A stretch of 64,000 nt of DNA from an uncultured Flavobacteriales bacterium (GTDB taxonomy: Bacteria; Bacteroidota; Bacteroidia; Flavobacteriales; Crocinitomicaceae): contig CAMLHZ010000015.1 of NCBI GenBank assembly GCA_946480085.1, forward strand, positions 4,433 to 68,432, in the 5' to 3' direction. The notes beneath the pieces were generated by a model that was given only the letters and a program-made list of their open reading frames with translations, did no database searches and was not told where the DNA came from. Position 1 is the stretch's first letter. The number at the start of each line of letters is the position of its first letter. The translations under genes were made by a program, and so were the position numbers. This document shows positions 36,333 to 43,912 of this stretch, one piece after another.

Positions 36333-37301
36333 TTACACCTTAGAAAATGCGTACAATGTTTCTAGCGCAATTTGTCTGCATCGCTCATCGTATTTTTCAT
36401 CCTGCAAAGGAGTGTTATCGAATTCTTTTGGATCATCGTAGGTTGTGCCTACTCGAAGTTCAACTCCCGGAATGAATGGACAGTTTTCCTCGGCATCACT
36501 ACACGTCATAATTGCAGCGAATTCGGAACTTGGATTTTGGTCATTATCATAAACTTTCGAAAAGCAAACACTTGGTTCATCACCATCATTGTGATAAACG
36601 TGATAGATTGGATTTTCTGAATCTGTCGTTTTCTGAATATTGAACCCAACTCGTTGCAATGCGCTAATAGCATTGATATTAAAGGCTGTTGCTTCTGTTC
36701 CTCCAGAGTAAGTATTTACATTTTTGATTTCAAAGTAATCGGAAGCCACTTTTGCCCAAATCTGTCCTAGATGACTTCTTCGGGAATTGTGGGTACAGAT
36801 GTAAACCAAATTGATCGGTTTGTCTTGCTCTTGTTTTGAACGTATGTAATTGGAAATTCTTTCCAAAATCTCTTTACGCTCATTGGGAATAGTGTCGAAT
36901 TTCTTTATTAATTCGTCTGCGTAGTTTTTGATTTTTGCATTCATTTGAAATATTAGTTTTTCTTGTTCAGGGAATCTACTTTGGTTCAGTAGTTCGAAAT
37001 ATTCATCAAACTGCCTTTTGAATCGGTCTACTTGTTCGTAGTTGATTTTGTAATGAAGATTTTGATTTGACCTTAGCGTACCAGTTATGAAATTGTATTT
37101 TTTCAGAAGAGAAAGATTATTCCTTACCGTTGCGTCATGTAGACCATTGACTTCAACAATATGACTTAATCCCTCTTCACCTGCTTGAGCTACTTCTTGT
37201 AATGTTTTGAGGCGTGTAAAATGCGAGAACAATGAAAAGTACTTGGACAACTCCTGCTGTCCAAGCACAATTCTATTTTCATTCGTATTATCTAAGAACA
37301 T
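36333..37301 (-). CDS. arsC: ArsR-like winged helix fused to arsenate reductase
   Basis: 322 residues. Residues about 15-95 form a winged helix (FSLFSHFTRLKTLQEVAQAG, VRNNLSLLKKYNFITGTL) without clear metal Cys. A helical linker follows (about 100-160), then an LMW-phosphatase-type ArsC: VYICTHNSRRSHLG (CX5R) and IMTCSDAEENCPFIPG with the second redox Cys pair. Fusions of a regulator with ArsC are known in some bacteria, but the direction of signal is unknown. The gene is 7 bp from DUF6428 copy 2. Confidence 0.88.
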   Translation of the reverse strand: MFLDNTNENRIVLGQQELSKYFSLFSHFTRLKTLQEVAQAGEEGLSHIVEVNGLHDATVRNNLSLLKKYNFITGTLRSNQNLHYKINYEQVDRFKRQFDEYFELLNQSRFPEQEKLIFQMNAKIKNYADELIKKFDTIPNERKEILERISNYIRSKQEQDKPINLVYICTHNSRRSHLGQIWAKVASDYFEIKNVNTYSGGTEATAFNINAISALQRVGFNIQKTTDSENPIYHVYHNDGDEPSVCFSKVYDNDQNPSSEFAAIMTCSDAEENCPFIPGVELRVGTTYDDPKEFDNTPLQDEKYDERCRQIALETLYAFSKV

Positions 37302-37307
37302 TTACGA

Positions 37308-37784
37308 TTAGTTGCAACACCCACTCCCAGGCGCACATGAATTTTCATTTCCTCCACTAAGTTCCGTCAATTGCACTTTTGTCTTTTCGGCAGGAATTCC
37401 GCAAGCATCTGAAGCTAAACAAGCCGTTGTTTTTGGGACAAGAACGAAATGCGTACCATTGAAACTAAGGTCATATTTTCCAATAGTATCGCTTTGGTAT
37501 TCCACTTCGATTTCATTGTCTTCAATCCCCAATTTATCTTCCGAAAGTTTGATAATATTCAACAGTTTTGTTGGCTTCAAACGATGTTCAAAATCGTTGG
37601 CATTCCACAACTGGAAATTCACTACTTGTTCCTTGCGAATCGTTCCACCGCAATCAATGAAATGTTTTTGAATACTGCCCACCTCTGTAACATGGAAGTG
37701 TTCGGGTACAAATGAACCGTCTGGAGTTTGAAACGCTACATTTTCAAGCGTTGGTAAAATGGCTTTTATCTCTGAAAGCTTCAT
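37308..37784 (-). CDS. DUF6428 protein, arsenic-operon linked (copy 2)
   Basis: 158 residues, very similar to copy 1 over the whole length (MKLSEIKAILPTLENVAFQT, EHFHVTEVGSIQKHFIDCGG) and with a Cys-rich tail ending CAPGSGCC. Second gene of the long ars operon, 17 bp after arsR copy 2. The family always seems to sit directly behind arsR in this window, which argues for a role close to arsenic sensing or handling. Confidence 0.85.
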   Translation of the reverse strand: MKLSEIKAILPTLENVAFQTPDGSFVPEHFHVTEVGSIQKHFIDCGGTIRKEQVVNFQLWNANDFEHRLKPTKLLNIIKLSEDKLGIEDNEIEVEYQSDTIGKYDLSFNGTHFVLVPKTTACLASDACGIPAEKTKVQLTELSGGNENSCAPGSGCCN

Positions 37785-37800
37785 AATTTGAAATTTTAAT

Positions 37801-38136
37801 TTAACAACAAGATTTTTTCTCTTTATCCTCTAATTGAAGGGTGGTATTGGTAAGGTATTGTTGCAACTCAGCAATTGCTTCTTTGTCTACACAGTAGCAA
37901 ATTGCAGTTCCTTCAATACTGCCTTTTATAAGCCCTGCATTTTTCAACTCTTTCAAATGCTGTGATACTGTTGGTTGTGCTAATGGTAATTCGTTTACAA
38001 TGTCTCCGCAAATACATGAGTCGACCTTTATGAGGTATTCCATGATAGCGATACGAGCAGGATGCCCCAAGGCTTTCATCATGTTAGCCAGTCTGTTTTG
38101 TTCTTCTGAAAAATGGTCTGTTTTTGTCGCACCCAT
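37801..38136 (-). CDS. arsR: ArsR-family metalloregulator (copy 2)
   Basis: 111 residues from the ATG at 38136, chosen because it aligns with the start of copy 1. Winged helix with CICGDIVNELPLAQPTVSQH identical to copy 1 and an end of KKSCC. Likely repressor of the long ars operon. Its upstream region has the same palindromic core as copy 1, so each ArsR may act on both operons. Confidence 0.92.
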   Translation of the reverse strand: MGATKTDHFSEEQNRLANMMKALGHPARIAIMEYLIKVDSCICGDIVNELPLAQPTVSQHLKELKNAGLIKGSIEGTAICYCVDKEAIAELQQYLTNTTLQLEDKEKKSCC

Positions 38137-38154
38137 ATCTATCGTATTATAACT

Positions 38155-38166
38155 ATATTGCAATAT
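38155..38166. promoter_or_regulatory. Likely ArsR operator 2
   Basis: ATATTGCAATAT, a perfect 12-bp palindrome 18 bp before arsR copy 2, continuing as ATTACGAT exactly as at operator 1. Confidence 0.78.
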
Positions 38167-38204
38167 TACGATTATTAAGTTTACAAAGTGAAATTTTGAT
38201 CAAA

Positions 38205-38241
38205 AAAAGTTAGTTGCACCACATAAGGCGGTGCAACTGAT
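38205..38241 (-). terminator. Terminator-like hairpin upstream of arsR copy 2
   Basis: AGTTGCACC (38212-38220) pairs with GGTGCAACT (38230-38238), followed on the minus strand by a run of seven T. Likely insulates the ars operon from the tRNA genes. Confidence 0.72.
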
Positions 38242-38277
38242 TTTTAATTAAGATATTTTGCCGTTTGTAGTGGAATA

Positions 38278-38321
38278 AAAAGACAGATGCCCCACCAAGG
38301 GCGGGGCATCTGTCTTTTTTT
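38278..38321. terminator. Strong hairpin after tRNA-Arg
   Basis: AGACAGATGCCCC (38281-38293) pairs perfectly with GGGGCATCTGTCT (38303-38315), with A before and T after. It terminates the tRNA-Arg transcript and may act both ways. Confidence 0.85.
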
Positions 38322-38329
38322 TGTGTTCG

Positions 38330-38403
38330 TGACCCAATCAGGATTCGAACCTGAGACCTACTGCTTAGAAGGCAGTTGCTCTATCCAGCTGAGCTATTGG
38401 GCC
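38330..38403 (-). tRNA. tRNA-Arg (anticodon TCT)
   Basis: 74 bases. Acceptor GGCCCAA / TTGGGTC with one G-T pair, discriminator A, D-arm, anticodon stem ACTGC/GCAGT with loop CTTCTAA (TCT), T-arm GGTTCGAATCC. The CCA is not encoded. Confidence 0.95.
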
Positions 38404-38425
38404 AAAATGTCTTTTTTCTTTTTTT

Positions 38426-38453
38426 ATACTGCTTAGAAGATGCAGTTGCTCGC
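38426..38453 (-). pseudogene. Fragment of tRNA-Arg anticodon arm
   Basis: ATACTGCTTAGAAGATGCAG followed by TTGCTC repeats, with a two-base insertion, the anticodon-arm region of the tRNA-Arg gene just downstream (38358-38381). Neither acceptor nor T-arm is present. Confidence 0.6.
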
Positions 38454-38518
38454 AATAAAGGTTTTTATTTTAATGTCACTTCGAGTTTCACGCAGTGAAG
38501 TATCGAGAAGGCATTAAA

Positions 38519-38551
38519 TTAAAAAAGGGGATGATTGCTCATCCCCTTTTT
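38519..38551 (-). terminator. Terminator of tRNA-Pro
   Basis: AAAAGGGGATGA pairs with TCATCCCCTTTT and is flanked by A on one side and T on the other, just after the 3' end of tRNA-Pro. Confidence 0.82.
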
Positions 38552-38553
38552 CG

Positions 38554-38628
38554 TCGGGGCGGCAGGATTCGAACCTGCGACCTCCTGGTCCCAAACCAGG
38601 CGCGATGACCGGACTACGCTACGCCCCG
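38554..38628 (-). tRNA. tRNA-Pro (anticodon TGG)
   Basis: 75 bases. Acceptor CGGGGCG / CGCCCCG, discriminator A, anticodon stem CCTGG/CCAGG with loop TTTGGGA (TGG), T-arm GGTTCGAATCC. A TATCTTTG box lies 61 bases upstream. Confidence 0.95.
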
Positions 38629-38689
38629 AACTAGGCTTTTTATTTTTTTTCCCTTTCGTCGTTCCGAAAGGTTTCTTTTTTTCGAGGTG

Positions 38690-38697
38690 CAAAGATA
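38690..38697 (-). promoter_or_regulatory. Promoter -7 box for tRNA-Pro
   Basis: TATCTTTG on the minus strand, matching the Bacteroidota TAnnTTTG element, with a TTG 19 bases further upstream as the -33 element. Confidence 0.75.
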
Positions 38698-38782
38698 GTA
38701 ATAAAATCAACTATCGCAAGCACCTTTTAAAGTTTCCTCGAAGACATTTCTCAAAAGCTTAGCTTTCAATTTGTTGCCTTCT

Positions 38783-38800
38783 TGCGGAGAGAGCGAGATT
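38783..38800 (-). repeat. Duplicate of the 3' end of tRNA-Ser
   Basis: TGCGGAGAGAGCGAGATT is identical to 38884-38901, which covers the acceptor and T-stem end of tRNA-Ser. The stretch between (38801-38883) has further scrambled pieces such as CGAACTCGCTGCGAG. A trace of integration or tRNA duplication is possible. Confidence 0.65.
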
Positions 38801-38885
38801 AGCTTCGCTGGTCTCCGTTTCACTCCGGCACGAACTCGCTGCGAGTTCTTATCTCGCTGAAAATTTCGTTTCAGAGTTAACTATG

Positions 38886-38972
38886 CGGAGAGAGCGAGAT
38901 TCGAACTCGCGGTACCGTTACCAGTACGTCAGTTTAGCAAACTGGTGGTTTCAGCCACTCACCCATCCCTCC
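38886..38972 (-). tRNA. tRNA-Ser (anticodon GCT)
   Basis: 87 bases with the long variable arm of class II tRNAs (GTACTGGTAACGGTACC). Acceptor GGAGGGA / TCTCTCC, discriminator G, anticodon loop TTGCTAA (GCT), T-arm GAGTTCGAATCTC. Confidence 0.95.
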
Positions 38973-39017
38973 TAATGTTATCGATTCCACAAGTAGTGGA
39001 TTCAAAGAACGTGGGTG

Positions 39018-39025
39018 CAAAAATA
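39018..39025 (-). promoter_or_regulatory. Promoter -7 box for tRNA-Ser
   Basis: TATTTTTG on the minus strand, 46 bases upstream of the tRNA, with TTTG 18 bases further upstream. Confidence 0.75.
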
Positions 39026-39101
39026 ACAATTCATCGCTTATCACAAAGACTCTAAAAGGAAAAATGTACTTTTTTACCGCTTTTTTTTACGCTTATCTGA
39101 T

Positions 39102-40418
39102 TTATTCACCTAGAATCAGGGAATTAAGTCTTCTTTTCTTCTCTTTTAATTCCACAAAATTGTCCTTACGCTTACGAACCATGCTCGTAAACCTGAACTT
39201 TGAACCGACATGTCGCCAGTAACGTGCGTAGAAATGTGCAAAGACTCCCGTCATTGGTAACGAGACCAAATAGGCGATCAAAGCCCAAAATCCGAAACCG
39301 AAATAAGAAAACCCGATTCCGAATCCGGCATAAATGAGTGGATACAAAACAAACCCTATTAAAATGGCCAAAGGCGCGTGATACTCTTCGTCCTTTGTAA
39401 TACGAGGAAGCAACCACCCCAAAAAGTAATATGGAATAAAGTTGTGCAGCAAACCAAAAAGTGCCATCGGTAAAGTCAAAAGCAAAAACAAGATCGACTG
39501 TATGAGCTGGCGTGAATACATTGTTGAACGGTATTTTCGGTCAATCCAATCAGGACGAATCCCTAAAACCATCATACTTTCCAATAGATCCTTCGTCAAC
39601 AGCTTCACCTCCTCTAATTTGTACGGAGCTGTTAAACTCAATTCATCCAAACCAGCCGAAATCTTCTGTAGTATTCCAATAGATTGGTTCACTCCTTTCT
39701 TTCCACCCTGCTTTCTGTCGTCAATTAAATAAGCAATGTCCTCAGCCAGTTTCTCTTTTTCATTGTCTTCTAACGAAACAAAAACACGTGAAAGTGCTAC
39801 CCGAAACTCTTCTGTAAGCGATTTTGCAGCTTTTCCAGCACTTGTTTCATACAATTCCTGGTCGTGTGAGTCTATAGTAAAGGGCTTACCAACGTGCACC
39901 ATCACTTTTCCTCTGTAGCTGCTGGCGTCAATATAATTGAGTCCGATCGGAATAATCTTTAAGCCTAGTTTACCCTGATTTCGTTTCTCCACTTCCAAAG
40001 CAATTCGTGCAGTTCCCGTTTTCAATTCACGAAGTTTGCGTTCCAAAAAGCTGGTACCTTCGGGAAAAACAACCAGAATTTCGCCGCGTTCAAGCAAATT
40101 GTAGCAAGCTTCAAAAGAATCTTTGTTGTTCACTCCGTCAACTGCTTTCTCTGATTTCCTGTTGATGGGAATCATTCCCAAAGCATTCAGAATTTTCTTT
40201 TTAAGTGGTGAAGAAAAGAAGGTGCTTTTTGCCATGAAATAAACCCTGCGGTCATTAGCATAGCCCATCATCCAGGCATCCATAATGGTATTGGGATGAT
40301 TTGCAATTATAATTGCCGGACCATCAAAGTTGAGGTAATGCTTGTTGACAATCTTTACTTCTCGGTAGAAAAGTCGAACTCCTGTCCAAACAATGGCTTT
40401 TAAAAGGCGATAAAGCAT
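39102..40418 (-). CDS. PlsC-type lysophospholipid/glycerolipid acyltransferase
   Basis: 438 residues. The acyltransferase fold is N-terminal: IANHPNTIMDAWMMG (the catalytic His/Asp pair in the NHPNxxxD variant), VYFMAKSTFF, MIPINRKSEKA and VVFPEGTSFLERKLRELKTG. The second half has three to four membrane segments (LIQSILFLLLTLPMALFGLL, APLAILIGFVLYPLIYAGFG). This long, membrane-tailed form is common in Bacteroidota. It should transfer acyl chains to glycerol-phosphate or lysolipid; the exact acceptor is not readable. Confidence 0.87.
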   Translation of the reverse strand: MLYRLLKAIVWTGVRLFYREVKIVNKHYLNFDGPAIIIANHPNTIMDAWMMGYANDRRVYFMAKSTFFSSPLKKKILNALGMIPINRKSEKAVDGVNNKDSFEACYNLLERGEILVVFPEGTSFLERKLRELKTGTARIALEVEKRNQGKLGLKIIPIGLNYIDASSYRGKVMVHVGKPFTIDSHDQELYETSAGKAAKSLTEEFRVALSRVFVSLEDNEKEKLAEDIAYLIDDRKQGGKKGVNQSIGILQKISAGLDELSLTAPYKLEEVKLLTKDLLESMMVLGIRPDWIDRKYRSTMYSRQLIQSILFLLLTLPMALFGLLHNFIPYYFLGWLLPRITKDEEYHAPLAILIGFVLYPLIYAGFGIGFSYFGFGFWALIAYLVSLPMTGVFAHFYARYWRHVGSKFRFTSMVRKRKDNFVELKEKKRRLNSLILGE

Positions 40419-40566
40419 GTATAATAAGTTGTAGCGAAAATACGTATTAATTTACTCAGTATAATCCAGCAAATCGGTTCTGCGTCTTACAAGAATCATT
40501 CCGTAAGTTTCCTTCACAATTCCATCTCTTTTAAGAACATTCAATCAACCAAGCCAAAATACACAC

Positions 40567-40574
40567 TATTTTTG
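40567..40574 (+). promoter_or_regulatory. Promoter -7 box of pabB
   Basis: TATTTTTG, four bases before the GTG start at 40579. Transcription should begin at or next to the start codon. Confidence 0.65.
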
Positions 40575-40578
40575 CTGG

Positions 40579-41745
40579 GTGTTTCAACGCGTAGCTATAC
40601 AACAGGCAAATGGTGAATATCTTCTGGGTGAAGGAATTCAGGATCAATTGGAAATTCACGAAGTTTCTGATTTGTTGCTTCTTGATGCATTTTTAGCTCG
40701 AAATAAAAATCAGCATGTTTTCTTCATTCTCAGCTACGAGTTGGGCTGTACACTTTTGGAAACTTCACTTCGAAAGGATAAAGAAAGAAAACAACTTCCG
40801 CTGGCAAAGTTTTGGGTTGCTAACTCGGTTGGAACTCCCAGCTTTGATAATGAAAACAACTGGATGACGAACTTTAATTCGGCACCCACTACTCCACCCT
40901 TTCAGGGAAACTGGAAGTTTGGCTCCAACAAGGAAAGCTATCTGGAAAGTGTTCGAACTATTCAACAACACATTCAGCGCGGTGATTGTTACGAGCTCAA
41001 TTTTTGTCAACGAATTGAAGCAAAAGGCAAACTGGAACATGGAGGTTTGGAACTGTTCAAACACGTTCGCGAGATCACCAATCCGCCACACTCAGCCTAT
41101 TTTGAAGATGAGAATATGGTACTGGCAAGCGGAAGTCCGGAACGCTTTATTCAGAAAATTGGGAACAAACTATATTCTCAGCCAATCAAAGGAACGGCTC
41201 CTCGAGGTAAAAATGAATCGGAAGAATTAGATGTGATTGCAACATTGAAAGCCTCAGAAAAGGATTTCGTGGAAAATGTAATGATCGTTGACCTCGTTAG
41301 AAACGACTGTTCTAAAATTGCCGCGAAAGGTTCTGTAAAAGTGGATGAATTGAGTAAATTGTATACGTTTGAAACGGTTCATCAATTGATTTCTACCATT
41401 AGCTGCGACCTGAAAGAAGGAACAACATTTCATCAAATTATTGAAGCGATGTTCCCTATGGGATCTATGACTGGTGCTCCAAAAAAATCAGCAGTACAAC
41501 TTTCAGAGAATTACGAAACCAACGCAAGAAACTGGTATTCGGGAAGTATTGGCTGTATTCAACCAAATGGCGACTTCGATTGCAACGTATTGATCAGAAC
41601 GATTTTCTACGATAAGCAAGCGGAGGAATTTTCCTGCATGGTAGGTGGAGCAATTACACATTTGTCGAAGCCGGAAGAAGAATGGGAAGAGTGTAAAACA
41701 AAAGTTGGTCGAATCATTGACCGTTTTGGGACATGTCAGTGGTAG
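40579..41745 (+). CDS. pabB: Aminodeoxychorismate synthase component I
   Basis: 388 residues of the chorismate-utilising family: CYELNFCQRIEAKG, SPERFIQKIGNKLYSQPIKG, GTAPRG, MIVDLVRNDCSKIA and FPMGSMTGAPKKSAVQL, in the usual order. The compact length (about 390) fits stand-alone PabB better than TrpE. With PabA or ammonia it turns chorismate to aminodeoxychorismate for folate. The start is GTG and lies four bases behind a promoter box. It overlaps tilS by 13 bp. Anthranilate synthase is the alternative. Confidence 0.85.
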   Translation: MFQRVAIQQANGEYLLGEGIQDQLEIHEVSDLLLLDAFLARNKNQHVFFILSYELGCTLLETSLRKDKERKQLPLAKFWVANSVGTPSFDNENNWMTNFNSAPTTPPFQGNWKFGSNKESYLESVRTIQQHIQRGDCYELNFCQRIEAKGKLEHGGLELFKHVREITNPPHSAYFEDENMVLASGSPERFIQKIGNKLYSQPIKGTAPRGKNESEELDVIATLKASEKDFVENVMIVDLVRNDCSKIAAKGSVKVDELSKLYTFETVHQLISTISCDLKEGTTFHQIIEAMFPMGSMTGAPKKSAVQLSENYETNARNWYSGSIGCIQPNGDFDCNVLIRTIFYDKQAEEFSCMVGGAITHLSKPEEEWEECKTKVGRIIDRFGTCQW

Positions 41746-43007
41746 AAAAGCACATTTCCAGCTTCAATTGGAAGAATAACAAATTGCTTCTGGCCTGCAG
41801 TGGCGGAGTTGATTCTGTTGTGTTGTTTCATGCATTATTAAGTCAGAAAATCCAGTTTGCAGTCGTTCATGTTAATTACCAATTGCGAGGAAACGACAGC
41901 GAGGAAGATGAAACTTTCGTTAGAAACATGTGTTCGACGTATGGAATTCCTTTGCGTGTTTTTAAATGTCCGACAGAGCTAACCAAAGCTGATAATTCGT
42001 CAGGCTCATCAAAAGGAAAGAACCTTCAAAATGAAGCCCGGAAATTTCGTTATAGCTTATTTGAACAATGGACCGCAATCAGTAAAAAACACAAAGTACT
42101 TCTTGCTCATCATCAAAACGATCAGATAGAAACCTTTTTTCTTCAGCATTTCAGAGGAAGTGGAACCTTTGGTTTACGTGGAATGCGTTTAGAATCAAAT
42201 CAAATCATTCGGCCATTTTTAGAATTATCGAAAGACCAACTGAAGCACTACGCCAATGAAAAGAAGTTGGAATGGCGCGAAGATGCATCGAATTCCAGTT
42301 CCAACTATTTGCGAAATCTCTTCAGAAATGAGATCATTCCAAAACTTCAAGCCGACATTCCGACATTAACCGAAAGCATTGTTATTTTCCAGAGTAAACT
42401 GGATGAAGCAATTGAATTTGAAACGAAACATTCTGAAAAATGGATTAACGAAGTCATTTCGCATCTATTTATTCCAACGGAAGAATGGCAAAATACTGCT
42501 GAACTAACAAAACTGCTTTTACTAAAAGAATTAGATCTTCCTGCGTGGTTTCTAAAACGATTGAACGAAGGTTTCCGATTGAATTTAAGTGCTGAATTAC
42601 GTTGCGAAGACACGTGGTTTTACAAGGGAACCAAGGGAATGTACATTCGTAATAAAAATGCCATCCAAAAACAATGGGAGTACAAGATTGAAAAAAGCAT
42701 TCCCGAAGATTCATGCAATAACAATGAAAAACTGATATGTTCAGCAAAAATCGATGTTTCTCAGCTTCGATTACGAGGTTTAACAACGAACGATAAAATT
42801 CAATTAGCAGGAATGAACGGTCAAAAACGTGGCTGGGACCTATTGAAAGAAGCAGGAATTCCAAGTCAAATTCGTTCGGAGCAGCAAGTTTTAACCCTTG
42901 AAAATCAAGTTCTTTGGATTCCGAATATTGCCGTTTCCGCTTCTCCGTTTACAAAAAAGGACGATTCATCTACAATTACAATATCGCTCATCGAAAAAAT
43001 GAAATAA
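41733..43007 (+). CDS. tilS: tRNA(Ile)-lysidine synthetase
   Basis: 424 residues. PP-loop ACSGGVDSVVLFHAL (S23-S28), HVNYQLRGNDSEEDE, LLAHHQNDQIETFFL and the C-terminal tetrahydrofolate-like domain (DKIQLAGMNGQKRGWDLLKE). It changes C34 of tRNA-Ile(CAU) to lysidine. Overlaps the end of pabB by 13 bp, so the two are translationally coupled. Confidence 0.93.
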   Translation: MSVVEKHISSFNWKNNKLLLACSGGVDSVVLFHALLSQKIQFAVVHVNYQLRGNDSEEDETFVRNMCSTYGIPLRVFKCPTELTKADNSSGSSKGKNLQNEARKFRYSLFEQWTAISKKHKVLLAHHQNDQIETFFLQHFRGSGTFGLRGMRLESNQIIRPFLELSKDQLKHYANEKKLEWREDASNSSSNYLRNLFRNEIIPKLQADIPTLTESIVIFQSKLDEAIEFETKHSEKWINEVISHLFIPTEEWQNTAELTKLLLLKELDLPAWFLKRLNEGFRLNLSAELRCEDTWFYKGTKGMYIRNKNAIQKQWEYKIEKSIPEDSCNNNEKLICSAKIDVSQLRLRGLTTNDKIQLAGMNGQKRGWDLLKEAGIPSQIRSEQQVLTLENQVLWIPNIAVSASPFTKKDDSSTITISLIEKMK

Positions 43008-43081
43008 ATTCTTTGAAAAAAATTCACATTTTCAATTTTTTATTTACATTGTGTTAACGAACTATTAAACCCCACGGAAAT

Positions 43082-43351
43082 ATGGAGCCAGAAGTAATCG
43101 AAAAAGAAATCGTAAAAGATTTGACTTTTAAACTACCCGTTCGATTTAACCAGGAACCGAACATCATGCATAAATTGGAAGAAGCTACCCGTCTGGGTAA
43201 CGGATACCACACAAAAGTGGGTATTGTTTTCCATGATGATGAAGGATTAAAAAGAGTAAACACCACTATTTGGGCAACCGGACAAAAGTACATTTGTTTG
43301 AAAGGTGGAATGTGGATTCCGATTGATCATATTGTAGAACTTAAGTTCTAA
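43082..43351 (+). CDS. Small conserved hypothetical protein
   Basis: 89 residues without signal peptide: KLPVRFNQEPNIMHKLEEAT, TKVGIVFHDDEGLKRVNTTI, WATGQKYICLKGGMWIPIDH. An all-beta small barrel is suggested. It looks like a short protein conserved in Bacteroidota, perhaps a Tudor/SH3-like fold, with no known job. Single gene. Confidence 0.72.
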   Translation: MEPEVIEKEIVKDLTFKLPVRFNQEPNIMHKLEEATRLGNGYHTKVGIVFHDDEGLKRVNTTIWATGQKYICLKGGMWIPIDHIVELKF

Positions 43352-43423
43352 TTCATATTTAGGATTTCAAGAGTAATATTTACTATACGACTAAGGACAC
43401 TTTGTATCCGAATTAACGTTTCG

Positions 43424-43431
43424 TAGTTTTG
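43424..43431 (+). promoter_or_regulatory. Promoter -7 box of the dsbD operon
   Basis: TAGTTTTG matches TAnnTTTG; it sits 18 bases before the ATG at 43450 and directly before an ATG at 43432. Confidence 0.6.
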
Positions 43432-43449
43432 ATGTACCAATCAAAGATT

Positions 43450-43881
43450 ATGAGACGTTTTTTTTGTTTCCTGTTTTTCACTCTAAGTTCGTTGGCTATC
43501 CAAGCTCAGGAGAACGTAAAATGGGAAGTGAGTTATTCCAAGGAGAAGAATTCCATTCTTTTCACGGCAACCATTGCTGAGGGATGGCATTTGTACAGTC
43601 AACACATCAATAACGACATTGGACCAGTTCCAACTAGTTTTACAATTGAGACTTCAGAAGGAGTAAAATTGGTTGACAAGGTTGTTGAACCAACACCAAT
43701 CAGAGAATACGATGAAAACTTTGAAGCGAATCTTGATTTCTTCAAAGCGACTGTAACCTTTGTGCAGAAGGTGGAGAAAAAAAGCAACGGAAAAATAAGC
43801 GGGGTAATTACCTACATGATTTGTAATGACGTGATGTGCCTGCCACCTGTTGACGTTCCATTCGAGATTGCTATTCCTTAA
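43450..43881 (+). CDS. Periplasmic DsbD alpha-like domain protein
   Basis: 143 residues from the ATG at 43450, with signal peptide MRRFFCFLFFTLSSLAIQAQ. The mature part (VSYSKEKNSILFTATIAEGW, VITYMICNDVMCLPPVDVPF) is the N-terminal immunoglobulin-like domain of DsbD, with the Cys pair in CNDVMC. It stands directly before full dsbD (31 bp) and duplicates the first domain of that protein. A TAGTTTTG box at 43424-43431 lies 18 bases before the start. Confidence 0.85.
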   Translation: MRRFFCFLFFTLSSLAIQAQENVKWEVSYSKEKNSILFTATIAEGWHLYSQHINNDIGPVPTSFTIETSEGVKLVDKVVEPTPIREYDENFEANLDFFKATVTFVQKVEKKSNGKISGVITYMICNDVMCLPPVDVPFEIAIP

Positions 43882-43912
43882 TATTTACAATAAATCCATA
43901 TACAATTTCAGT

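Noticed and set aside
34461..38136. A complete mercury (mer) operon
   Set aside because: Only a MerT-like protein is present; there is no MerA, MerP or MerR, and the operon is of the ars type.
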